Shown here piece after piece: positions 1 through 5,425 of a DNA stretch of 5,425 nucleotides. How positions within the stretch are numbered: position 1 is the first letter of the stretch; each line of letters begins with the position of its first letter. The stretch comes from Anaerolineae bacterium (lineage in GTDB: Bacteria; Chloroflexota; Anaerolineae; B4-G1), in contig JAUWOI010000334.1 of NCBI GenBank assembly GCA_030612185.1, positions 1 through 5,425 of the forward strand, given 5' to 3'. A program made the translations under genes and the position numbers. The notes under the pieces were generated by a model. The model searched no databases. It saw only the letters and a list, made by a program, of their open reading frames with translations, and had not been told where the DNA came from.

Positions 1-833
1 GTCAAGTCCACGTCGCCACTGTTTGTGGCGGTGTAGGTGAAAAGTACGGCATCACCACTGTACACTGTCTGCGGGTCGGCCTCCACGCTCAAGGCGATGG
101 ATGGGCCGCTGTCGTCGCAGATATCGCCGGCCCCGTCGCTATCGGCATCGGCCTGGTCAGGGTTGGCGACAGCAAGGCAGTTGTCGCAGCCATCAGGCAC
201 GCCATCTCCATCGGTGTCGAGGGTGTCATCGAAACCCGGGCAGATGTCCTCATCATCGGGCACGCCATCCCCATCGGCATCGTTGGGCTCGCCGGGTTCA
301 GGGGGCGAGACCGCATCCCCCAACGTAGCGATCGTGCGCGCTGCCCGCGTCTCGACGTGCAGTGTGGACACGATGGGCTGGATCACGGGGGTGATTGTGG
401 GGAGATCATAAGTGAGACGTACCAACACCCGATCCCCGATCTGTGCCCGCGCCGTGTCGGTGAACCACCCAGTACCGGGTCCATTGTCGTACCTTACAGT
501 GATATCCACTGCGTTGGGATCAACCAGAAAAACCTTTTCCTTCGTGCTGGATACAATGCCTGACATGTCTCTGGGCTGGACTACTCCATACCGCGCCCCT
601 TCGCGGGCAGCATTGAACAGGCCGCTGTAGGCAGCGAAGACGTAACCGAACTCAATGATGCCCAGTATGAGCAGCAGCAGGAGCGGCAGGATCAATGCAA
701 ACTCTACCAATCCTTGCCCCCGGCTGCACCGTCTGAGACTGAGAGGCAGGCTCGCCCAAAGGCGCTTAAAACAGCGGCCCAGCCGCTTCAGCAATGCCGG
801 CTGGTTGTGGAATGAATTGTGATTCGTTTTCAT
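1..833 (-). CDS. TadE-like pseudopilin with thrombospondin type-3 repeats and start of a DUF11/DUF7507-like domain (partial, C-terminus beyond left edge)
   Basis: An uninterrupted reading frame of 277 codons runs off the left edge. Residues 1-39 form a long basic leader. Residues 39-84 match the TadE-like domain: G39 is followed by QGLVE, with Glu44 at +5, then a hydrophobic helix (about 45-68) and the typical NAAREGARYG segment. This is the class of pseudopilin matured by a type IV prepilin-type peptidase (TadV/CpaA family) and placed in the cytoplasmic membrane by Tad/Flp pilus systems. Residues 85-175 look like a beta-rich extracytoplasmic region. Residues 185-240 are Asp-rich thrombospondin type-3 repeats (DADGDGVPD, DTDGDGVPD, DADSDGAGD, with Cys198, 216, 219 and 239), expected to bind calcium. 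From about 243 a DUF11/DUF7507-like surface repeat begins (VLFTYTATNSGDVDL). ATG 833 has a weak GAG upstream. An in-frame ATG at 842 (adding MNE) is equally possible, since the upstream in-frame stop is at 849-851. The TadE call is strong. The function of the tail is inferred. Confidence 0.88.
   Translation of the reverse strand, partial: MKTNHNSFHNQPALLKRLGRCFKRLWASLPLSLRRCSRGQGLVEFALILPLLLLLILGIIEFGYVFAAYSGLFNAAREGARYGVVQPRDMSGIVSSTKEKVFLVDPNAVDITVRYDNGPGTGWFTDTARAQIGDRVLVRLTYDLPTITPVIQPIVSTLHVETRAARTIATLGDAVSPPEPGEPNDADGDGVPDDEDICPGFDDTLDTDGDGVPDGCDNCLAVANPDQADADSDGAGDICDDSGPSIALSVEADPQTVYSGDAVLFTYTATNSGDVDL
196..277 (-). repeat. Coding direct repeat of the thrombospondin type-3 units
   Basis: Two 19-nt copies (plus-strand 196-214 and 259-277, GGCACGCCATCnCCATCGG) differ at one base and start 63 nt apart, which is 21 codons. 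On the minus strand they encode the repeated D-G-D-G-V-P-D calcium-loop motif inside the TadE-like gene. This is protein-level repetition visible in the DNA, not a mobile or intergenic element. Confidence 0.75.
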
Positions 834-973
834 CTCATTCATCTCGCTTTATGGCGAATTACTCTTCTCTGCGTCATCAATCCCGGCGGCGGGACTAGCG
901 CAACAAGTTGCGGCTTCCGGCGTGCGGCCCAGTCTTTCGCTGGTGTATCTATTTTGCCACAAACTGCGCTTTT

Positions 974-1026
974 TGTCTGTCAGGGAAAGCAGACAGTTGA
1001 TGTAGGATAAACCGGACAAACCAGAC
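974..1026. promoter_or_regulatory. Cluster of GTCTG-type short repeats upstream of the TadE-like gene (possible regulatory site)
   Basis: On the plus strand TGTCTG (974-979) and CAGACA (990-995) form a 6-bp inverted repeat around a 10-nt centre. At 1009-1026 two adjacent 9-mers, AAACCGGAC and AAACCAGAC, form a tandem direct repeat with one mismatch. Read on the minus strand, these are repeated GTCTG/GTCCG words about 140-190 nt upstream of the TadE-like start. Such an arrangement could be an operator, but the motifs are short enough to occur by chance and no known consensus is recognised. Confidence 0.25.
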
Positions 1027-1050
1027 GCACCCCTGAAGCCCTTTTTGCTC

Positions 1051-1102
1051 CCGCTGGATTGCCAAATCCAGTGGCTAGGGCCTGGATCTGGCGATCCAGG
1101 CC
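1051..1102. repeat. Two related hairpins in opposite orientation (REP/BIME-like palindrome pair)
   Basis: Hairpin A (1051-1074) has a 10-bp stem, CCGCTGGATT against AATCCAGTGG with one G-T pair, and loop GCCA. Hairpin B (1079-1102) has a perfect 10-bp stem, GGCCTGGATC against GATCCAGGCC, and loop TGGC. Reading A on the minus strand and B on the plus strand gives the same consensus, CTGGATYTGGCRATCCAG. The two copies differ by a T-A versus C-G stem pair, so pairing is kept. They are separated by 4 nt (CTAG, itself a palindrome). This is the layout of paired repetitive extragenic palindromes. A role in mRNA 3'-end protection or termination for the upstream regulator gene is possible. Membership of a repeat family cannot be shown from one window. 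Confidence 0.65.
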
Positions 1103-1158
1103 GAGCGAATGGGATAAATGCGATTGCCCTAGGAAGTGTCCTTGGATTGGGGTTCTGC

Positions 1159-1812
1159 CTATTCCAGCGGGGTCAATCCGTGCAGGATGGCAAACTTGAC
1201 GAGACCGGGGAGGTCGCTGATACCCAACTTCTGCATCAGCCGTCTGCGATAGGTGTCAATGCTCTTGGGGGAGAGGAAAAGGATGGTGGCGATTTCTACA
1301 CCCGATTTGCCCTCGACGAGAAGTTGCAGGACTTCCCGCTCGCGTGGGCTAAGTCGCGCCAGCGGCATCTTCGCTTGCACGGCCTCGCGCTGGCGCACGT
1401 AGTCGTCAAATACCTTGTCCGAGATACTCTGGCTCAAGTAACGACGGCCGGCAAGCACGGCGCGGACAGCGTTGACTACCTCGATGCCAGCCGATTTTTT
1501 CAGCAGGTAGCCGCGTGCTCCGGCCTGCAACGCTCGAAAGATGTGCTCGGTTGTAGAGTGCATCGAGAGCATGATAATCTGGGCGGATGGGCAGACTTCG
1601 CCGATTTGCCGCGCCGCCTCAATGCCGTTCAGTTCGGGCATAGCAATGTCCAGGATCACGACATCCGGGTGGAGTTGTGCCACCTGGTGCACCGCGTCGC
1701 GCCCGTTGGCCGCGTCGCCGATCACTTCGATGTCCCGCTGTGCCTCCAGCAAGAACCGCAGCCCGTCGCGCACCACGGCGTGGTCGTCTGCCAGGAAGAC
1801 AGTGATGCTCAT
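1159..1812 (-). CDS. NarL/FixJ-family response regulator transcription factor
   Basis: This 217-residue cytoplasmic DNA-binding regulator is presumably phosphorylated by the kinase encoded immediately upstream. The receiver domain spans about residues 3-120. It has the acidic pair Asp9-Asp10, phospho-acceptor Asp55 in VVILDIAMP, Ser83 at the conserved Thr/Ser position, switch aromatic Tyr102 and the conserved Lys105. The LuxR/GerE helix-turn-helix spans about 150-212, starting with LSPREREVLQLLVEGKS and including the recognition helix region SPKSIDTYRRRLMQKLGI. The length is normal for the family and all key residues are present. ATG 1812 is chosen because translation from here begins at the receiver's first beta strand and GGAGGT lies 6 nt upstream. 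The start overlaps the kinase stop by ATGA, implying translational coupling. Upstream in-frame starts (to 1917) would only add a low-complexity Gly/Arg extension read from the kinase gene in another frame. Target genes are unknown. Confidence 0.96.
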   Translation of the reverse strand: MSITVFLADDHAVVRDGLRFLLEAQRDIEVIGDAANGRDAVHQVAQLHPDVVILDIAMPELNGIEAARQIGEVCPSAQIIMLSMHSTTEHIFRALQAGARGYLLKKSAGIEVVNAVRAVLAGRRYLSQSISDKVFDDYVRQREAVQAKMPLARLSPREREVLQLLVEGKSGVEIATILFLSPKSIDTYRRRLMQKLGISDLPGLVKFAILHGLTPLE

Positions 1813-4800
1813 CGCACTACCTCCACGATAACCCGCGTACCCCGCTGAGGACTGGACTCGATGCGGAAGTGACCGCCCACCCCCTCCGCCCGCTCGGCCA
1901 TGGTGAGCAGTCCCCACTTCAGGCGTTCATCGGGCCTGGCCACGCGCGTGGGGTCAAAGCCGATGCCGTCGTCGGCGACGACCAGGCGCACAGTTCCGCT
2001 GCCCACTTCCACTTCCACTGCCACCGTCACTTGTGTGGCCTGCGCGTGCTTGGCCACGTTGGTCAACGCCTCCTGGGTGATGCGGAACAGGACGTTCTCG
2101 ACGGGCGCATCCAGCCGGGGGACGGGGTCCTCGCCCTGCACGGTGACGGCGATATTCACCCGTGAGGCGAACCGGGCGCTGTACCAACGCAGCGCGGCCA
2201 TCAGTCCGTAGTCGTCCAGCACCGGTGGCCGCAGATCGGCCATCACGCCATAGATGCGTTCGGTCATCTGCTCCACCAGCGCCAGCGAATCATCCAGGCG
2301 GGGACATACCAGGTCTGCCATTTCTCTGGGCATCTGCGACCGCACGATGTTCAGGTTGAGGCCGAGGGCAGTCAGGTTCTGTCCCACCTGGTCGTGCAAC
2401 TCCCGCGCCAACCGCTGTCGTTCGGCTTCTTCGGCTTCTGTCAGCCGCGTGGTCAGCGTGCGCAGTTGCTCACGCTGGTCCCGTTCCCTCTGGAAGAGCC
2501 GGGCATTCTCCAGCGTCACGCCTAACTGTCCCGCGACGGTGGTGAAGAGGCGTAGTTCGTCCTCGCCGAAGGCTCCCGCCTGGGGGCTCTCGGCGTGCAG
2601 CACCGCGATGACGCGGTCACCAATCCGTACTGGTATGGCCATTGCGCAACAGATTTCAGGGGCCCGTTCAAGGTAGTCGGACTCCTGCGTCAGGTCCCGC
2701 ACCAGCATTGGCTGGCCGGTGCGATAAACCTGTCCGACCAGGCTGCCTGTGATGGGAATCTGAAGCGTACTTTCCACAGAACCGACCAGGGATGGATGAG
2801 GCACCAACGTGCCGTCTCGCTCGCCCGGCAACAGGAAGCCAATGCGGTCAATGCCCAGCGCCCGGTGTAGTGCCTTGACGGTGCGTTCGAGCACCAGGTC
2901 GAAATCGAGTGTCGAGGCGGCTGCCAGCATCACCTCCTGGACCAATCTGGCCTCAGACAGACGGTGCTCGGCCTCTTCATACAGCCGGGCGTTCTCGATA
3001 GCCATGGCGGCCTGGTCGGCCAGGGTGGATAAGAGCCGCCGGTCATCGCCACCAAAGGCATCCAACTTCTCACTTTCGACGTTGAGCACCCCGATGACCC
3101 GTTTCTCCACTTTGAGGGGCACGCACAACTCCGCGCGGATACCTATGCCAGCGTCAATGTGGCGCGTGTCCCCTCGCACGTCGGGCAGGTAGACCGGCTC
3201 TCCGCTCCGGGCCACAGCCACGACGATGCCCTGCTCGCCATCCAGAGGCAGTGTGGTGATGTCCGCTACCTGCTCAGAGGCATAGTAGGCCCGGCGGAAC
3301 AGCGCCTTCCTCTCCTCGTCCACCAGCCACAACCCACACAACTGGCACCGCAACAGGAGCCTGGCGGCGTCTACGGCTGCATGAGCGACCTGCTGCTCGT
3401 CCCCGGAGAGCACCAACTCCCGCCCCAGAGCGTGCACCATGGCCAGCCTCTTCTCCAGCCGGTGCTCGGCCGTGACGTCACGACAGGCACCCCGGTAGCC
3501 CAGCATGTTGCCCTGCGCGCCGGTCAGTGGCAGGCCGCTGGTTTCCAGGATCACCTCGTGCCCGTCCTGGTGCACGTTCGAGCCGACGAGATTGACAAAT
3601 GGTTCCTTCCTGTGGAAAATCTCCTGGATCAGTACCCTTAGTTCCTCGTTGGGGTGAAAGAAGTCGCAGTAATGCCGGCCCATCATCTCCGCAGGCGTGT
3701 AGCCCAGCACCTGCTCAACGACTGGGCTGACGTAGGTGTACCGGCCTTCGGCGTCCACCTCCCAGATCCAGTCGCCGGTGGTACGGGCCACATCGCGGAA
3801 GCGCCGTTCAGACACCCGCAGTGCCTCCTCCGCCCGCTTGCGCTCGGTGATGTCGCGGGAGATAGATAGCATAGCGGGCTGTGCATCGAGGTCGAACAGA
3901 TGGGCATTGATCTCAAAAGGTATCTGTGTGCCATCTTTGGCAAGACCCATCGTCTCGAAGAGAACCCATCTCTCGGTCAGAAACTTCTGTGCCAGCGCGG
4001 GAAAATCGTCCCAGTTTTCAGGAGTGGCCAGGTCCAAAGGAGATAACTGCAACAACTCTTCTCTCGTGTAGCCGAGTGTTCGACACGCGACGTCATTGAC
4101 TGCAATGAGTTTGCCCGGCATACCCTCATCTGTCATCCCACTGACGAGCACTACATCGTTGCCACTGTTGAACAACAAGCGATACCGTTCCTCGCTCTCA
4201 CGTAACTCACTATTGGACTGTTCCAGTGCTGCCAGCATCCCATTGATCGTGTCAGCCAGACTTGATAGTTCATCTCTGCCTGTCGCCAATACGCGCGTTG
4301 ACAGGTCACCGCTTGCGCCGATGCTATTGACATCCGCGTTGAGACGGACCAATCGCGAAATCACGATCTTGTCCGTCATCAATGAGGACATCCCGGTGAA
4401 CGCCATGCCACCCACCATGAACAGAAAGACTAGATAAAGCATGCTAGTTTGGCCCTGCTGGTAGATTTCCCTGGGCATATCCACTCTCAACATGAGACTG
4501 GGCTCTCCGTAGATATCATTCAGCAGGGAGTATCCCGCCACCGACTCGGCGCTCAGTGCTTGCACGAAAACCGATACTTCTTGCGGAAAAGATGGCGAGA
4601 GGACTGCACGCGCCGCTTGAAAGTCGGGCGGCATCTGCCCGTCATCGAACCGGCGCACGCTGAGGGACACGTGGGTGATCTCGGCCAGGCGCTCAACCTC
4701 TGCGGAGTCCAGGTAACGTCCCATGATCATCGTGCCGCGAAGCGGGCCTTCTTCCTCACTGGTCAGGATAGGCCGCGAGGCGACGAGCAGGGGGCCTTCG

Positions 4801-5270
4801 GGAAGAAGCACGATCCCCACGACGCTGCTCTCCGTGTCGGGGTGGCGCAGGAGAGCGTCGTCAGTCAGATGTTCCTGTAAACTCTGTGGGACGGGTATCT
4901 CTTCTTCGTTATCCAGGTCGAAGCCTTTGCCGAAGACGATCTGGCCGGAGGAGTTGATAAACAGCATCAGGTTGAGCCTGGGACTGGTGAAAGTTTCGTC
5001 TACGAGATTTGACTCGATATACCCCTCGTTGGCGTCTTCGATGAATGTGTAGGTATCGTCCCACGCAGCCCAGTCGAAGACCATCGTATCCAAGGCGGCG
5101 AGTTCATCAGACAAGGCGCTCAGCACTCGTTCAACGTCCCTGCGGGCATACTGCTCCTCCAGTTCGGCGAAACTTCCCAGCAAGATGACGCGCGAGACGA
5201 GGTAGAGCATCAGCACCAGACAGGCGAACGTCACGCCAATGGCGATCAGTGTCCTTTTGCGCAGTTTCAT
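1809..5270 (-). CDS. Multi-sensor membrane histidine kinase (CHASE4-HAMP-PAS-PAS-GAF-GAF-HisKA_3-HATPase_c)
   Basis: This is a 1153-residue sensor kinase. TM1 lies at about 7-32. An extracytoplasmic sensor of about 240 residues follows, resembling CHASE4 (FDWAAWDDTYTFIED at 65-79, then the N-rich and LMLFINSSGQIVFGK segments). TM2 is at about 275-298, HAMP at 299-352, PAS1 at about 357-478 (ending SRDITERKRAEEALR), PAS2 at about 486-604, GAF1 at about 615-762 and GAF2 at about 780-925. A charged helix (925-950) leads to HisKA_3. Autophosphorylation is expected on His959 in ELHDQVGQ. Asp960 and Gln964 give the DxxxQ motif linked to phosphatase activity in NarX-type kinases. The ATP-binding domain has the N-box (TQEALTNVAKHA, Asn1071) and G-box DDGIGFD (1100-1106); the second Gly box is at KWGLLTMAERAEGVGG. 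Its partner is the NarL-type regulator encoded next. ATG 5270 is preferred over TTG 5285 because GGAGAG sits 7 nt upstream of it. The stimulus is unknown, and no NreB-type Cys cluster or other diagnostic cofactor signature is seen. Confidence 0.95.
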   Translation of the reverse strand: MKLRKRTLIAIGVTFACLVLMLYLVSRVILLGSFAELEEQYARRDVERVLSALSDELAALDTMVFDWAAWDDTYTFIEDANEGYIESNLVDETFTSPRLNLMLFINSSGQIVFGKGFDLDNEEEIPVPQSLQEHLTDDALLRHPDTESSVVGIVLLPEGPLLVASRPILTSEEEGPLRGTMIMGRYLDSAEVERLAEITHVSLSVRRFDDGQMPPDFQAARAVLSPSFPQEVSVFVQALSAESVAGYSLLNDIYGEPSLMLRVDMPREIYQQGQTSMLYLVFLFMVGGMAFTGMSSLMTDKIVISRLVRLNADVNSIGASGDLSTRVLATGRDELSSLADTINGMLAALEQSNSELRESEERYRLLFNSGNDVVLVSGMTDEGMPGKLIAVNDVACRTLGYTREELLQLSPLDLATPENWDDFPALAQKFLTERWVLFETMGLAKDGTQIPFEINAHLFDLDAQPAMLSISRDITERKRAEEALRVSERRFRDVARTTGDWIWEVDAEGRYTYVSPVVEQVLGYTPAEMMGRHYCDFFHPNEELRVLIQEIFHRKEPFVNLVGSNVHQDGHEVILETSGLPLTGAQGNMLGYRGACRDVTAEHRLEKRLAMVHALGRELVLSGDEQQVAHAAVDAARLLLRCQLCGLWLVDEERKALFRRAYYASEQVADITTLPLDGEQGIVVAVARSGEPVYLPDVRGDTRHIDAGIGIRAELCVPLKVEKRVIGVLNVESEKLDAFGGDDRRLLSTLADQAAMAIENARLYEEAEHRLSEARLVQEVMLAAASTLDFDLVLERTVKALHRALGIDRIGFLLPGERDGTLVPHPSLVGSVESTLQIPITGSLVGQVYRTGQPMLVRDLTQESDYLERAPEICCAMAIPVRIGDRVIAVLHAESPQAGAFGEDELRLFTTVAGQLGVTLENARLFQRERDQREQLRTLTTRLTEAEEAERQRLARELHDQVGQNLTALGLNLNIVRSQMPREMADLVCPRLDDSLALVEQMTERIYGVMADLRPPVLDDYGLMAALRWYSARFASRVNIAVTVQGEDPVPRLDAPVENVLFRITQEALTNVAKHAQATQVTVAVEVEVGSGTVRLVVADDGIGFDPTRVARPDERLKWGLLTMAERAEGVGGHFRIESSPQRGTRVIVEVVR
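1819..1824 (-). promoter_or_regulatory. Ribosome binding site of the response regulator, inside the kinase gene
   Basis: GGAGGT reads on the minus strand with a 6-nt spacer to ATG 1812. It lies within the last codons of the kinase gene (the segment encoding VEVVR). It decides the regulator start and, with the ATGA overlap, points to coupled translation of the pair. Confidence 0.85.
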
Positions 5271-5277
5271 GTGCTTG

Positions 5278-5283
5278 CTCTCC
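5278..5283 (-). promoter_or_regulatory. Ribosome binding site of the histidine kinase
   Basis: GGAGAG reads on the minus strand with a 7-nt spacer to ATG 5270. A TTG codon at 5285 overlaps this site and would have no comparable site upstream, so the ATG is the better start. Confidence 0.75.
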
Positions 5284-5306
5284 AATGTTCAACTCATGGG
5301 CAAGGG

Positions 5307-5425
5307 TCAGGACTCCAGAGTCCGCGCCACCACTTCAGCCACTTGCTCAAGGCTCGGGGGCTTGGGCAGCCAATCGCTCAGTCCCTGCGTTCGCAGTCTC
5401 TCCATATCCTTCTCCAACGGATGGC
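5307..5425 (-). CDS. C-terminal end of a receiver (REC) domain protein (partial, 5' end beyond right edge)
   Basis: The final 38 codons and TGA stop (5309-5307) are visible; the first two bases at the edge belong to an incomplete codon. The peptide begins HPLEKDMERLRTQGLSDWLP, then KPPSLEQ and a closing helix AEVVARTLES. This matches the end of a receiver domain: alpha-4, the beta-5 strand with the conserved Lys-Pro (residues 21-22 of the visible part), and alpha-5. The protein stops straight after alpha-5, so no output domain follows. It is therefore either a stand-alone CheY-like receiver or the C-terminal receiver of a hybrid histidine kinase; the DWLPKP style is common in the latter. Only 36 nt separate it from the kinase start, which suggests a shared transcript. 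The phospho-acceptor Asp lies outside the window. Confidence 0.85.
   Translation of the reverse strand, partial: HPLEKDMERLRTQGLSDWLPKPPSLEQVAEVVARTLES

Larger units (their letters stand above)
834..1158. other. Non-coding intergenic stretch between the response regulator and the TadE-like gene
   Basis: I see no credible gene in these 325 nt. They contain, from the regulator stop leftwards: a small imperfect inverted repeat (1128-1145, AGGA/TCCT core, loop AGTG); the pair of related hairpins at 1051-1102; a cluster of GTCTG/GTCCG motifs at 974-1026; and then about 140 nt leading to the TadE-like start. Any promoter for the TadE-like gene should lie here, but I could not find a convincing -35/-10 pair at standard spacing on the minus strand. 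Neither hairpin is followed by a T-run on the minus strand, so there is no classical intrinsic terminator for the regulator operon. Confidence 0.7.

Noticed and set aside
37..411. Open frames on the plus strand and in another minus frame over the Tsp3 region (37-411, 101-328, 89-316)
   Set aside because: They are low-complexity Ser/Pro/Arg/Met-rich shadows created by the Asp-Gly repeat codons of the real minus-strand TadE-like gene.
819..1010. 63-codon plus-strand open frame in the intergenic region
   Set aside because: It overlaps the start of the TadE-like gene on the other strand, has no ribosome site or recognisable sequence, and its length is within chance.
1051..1102. The hairpin pair as a standard Rho-independent terminator
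   Set aside because: Neither strand has a T-run directly after the second stem; the only T-run precedes hairpin A on the plus strand.
1045..1848. 267-codon open frame on the plus strand opposite the response regulator
   Set aside because: It is fully antisense to a regulator with all catalytic and DNA-binding residues, and its translation shows no recognisable domain. The 3' part also runs into the kinase gene. Long antisense frames are expected in GC-rich coding DNA.
2254..4880. Multiple 60-160-codon open frames on the plus strand inside the kinase gene
   Set aside because: All are antisense to a continuous, well-conserved kinase frame, and none shows a domain or a good ribosome site.
1809..5270. 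NreB-type iron-sulfur or DosS-type heme sensing by the kinase
   Set aside because: The four-cysteine NreB cluster is absent, and the single His in GAF1 (residue 704, in DTRHID) sits in a motif common to ordinary GAF domains, so there is no support for either cofactor.
5271..5285. TTG start at 5285 for the kinase
   Set aside because: It overlaps the GGAGAG ribosome site that is properly spaced for ATG 5270, and the extra five residues are not part of any domain.
1..5425. CRISPR array, tRNA/rRNA, insertion sequence or phage genes
   Set aside because: No regularly spaced identical repeats, no tRNA-like cloverleaf or rRNA segment, and no transposase, integrase or terminal inverted repeats were seen. 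The only repeats are the Tsp3 coding repeats, the hairpin pair and the short words described.

Overview
The window looks like chromosomal DNA of moderately high GC content from an environmental bacterium. The best guess is Chloroflexota, Anaerolineae-like. This rests on family resemblance only: a long multi-sensor HisKA_3 kinase paired with a NarL-type regulator, and a TadE-like protein carrying calcium-binding repeats. No rRNA, tRNA or other phylogenetic marker is present, so the assignment is tentative. Every gene I can support lies on the minus strand. Transcription therefore runs from the right edge to the left edge.

Layout in the direction of transcription. (1) 5425-5307 is the last 38 codons of a receiver (REC) domain, from a response regulator or the C-terminus of a hybrid kinase; its start lies outside the window. 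(2) After a 36-nt gap, 5270-1809 encodes a 1153-residue membrane histidine kinase: TM - CHASE4-like periplasmic/extracytoplasmic sensor - TM - HAMP - PAS - PAS - GAF - GAF - signalling helix - HisKA_3 - HATPase_c. (3) Its stop codon overlaps the start of a 217-residue NarL/FixJ-type response regulator (1812-1159) in an ATGA arrangement. (4) A 325-nt non-coding stretch (1158-834) holds two related hairpins in opposite orientation, resembling a REP/BIME pair, and some short repeats. (5) 833-1 encodes the N-terminal 277 residues of a TadE-like pseudopilin, followed by thrombospondin type-3 calcium-binding repeats and the start of a DUF11/DUF7507-like repeat domain. This gene runs off the left edge.

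Functionally, the kinase and the NarL-type regulator form a classical two-component pair. The kinase should autophosphorylate on His959 and pass the phosphate to Asp55 of the regulator, which binds DNA through its C-terminal LuxR-type helix-turn-helix. The preceding REC protein is close enough to be in the same transcription unit and could add a further phospho-signalling input. The Tad-type surface protein is on the same strand but separated by 325 nt with repeats, so it is probably its own transcription unit. Whether the two-component system controls it cannot be told from the sequence.

The least ordinary items are the TadE-Tsp3-DUF11/7507 domain combination and the paired hairpin element with a compensatory base-pair difference. 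I see no clear evidence of a wholly new system here.
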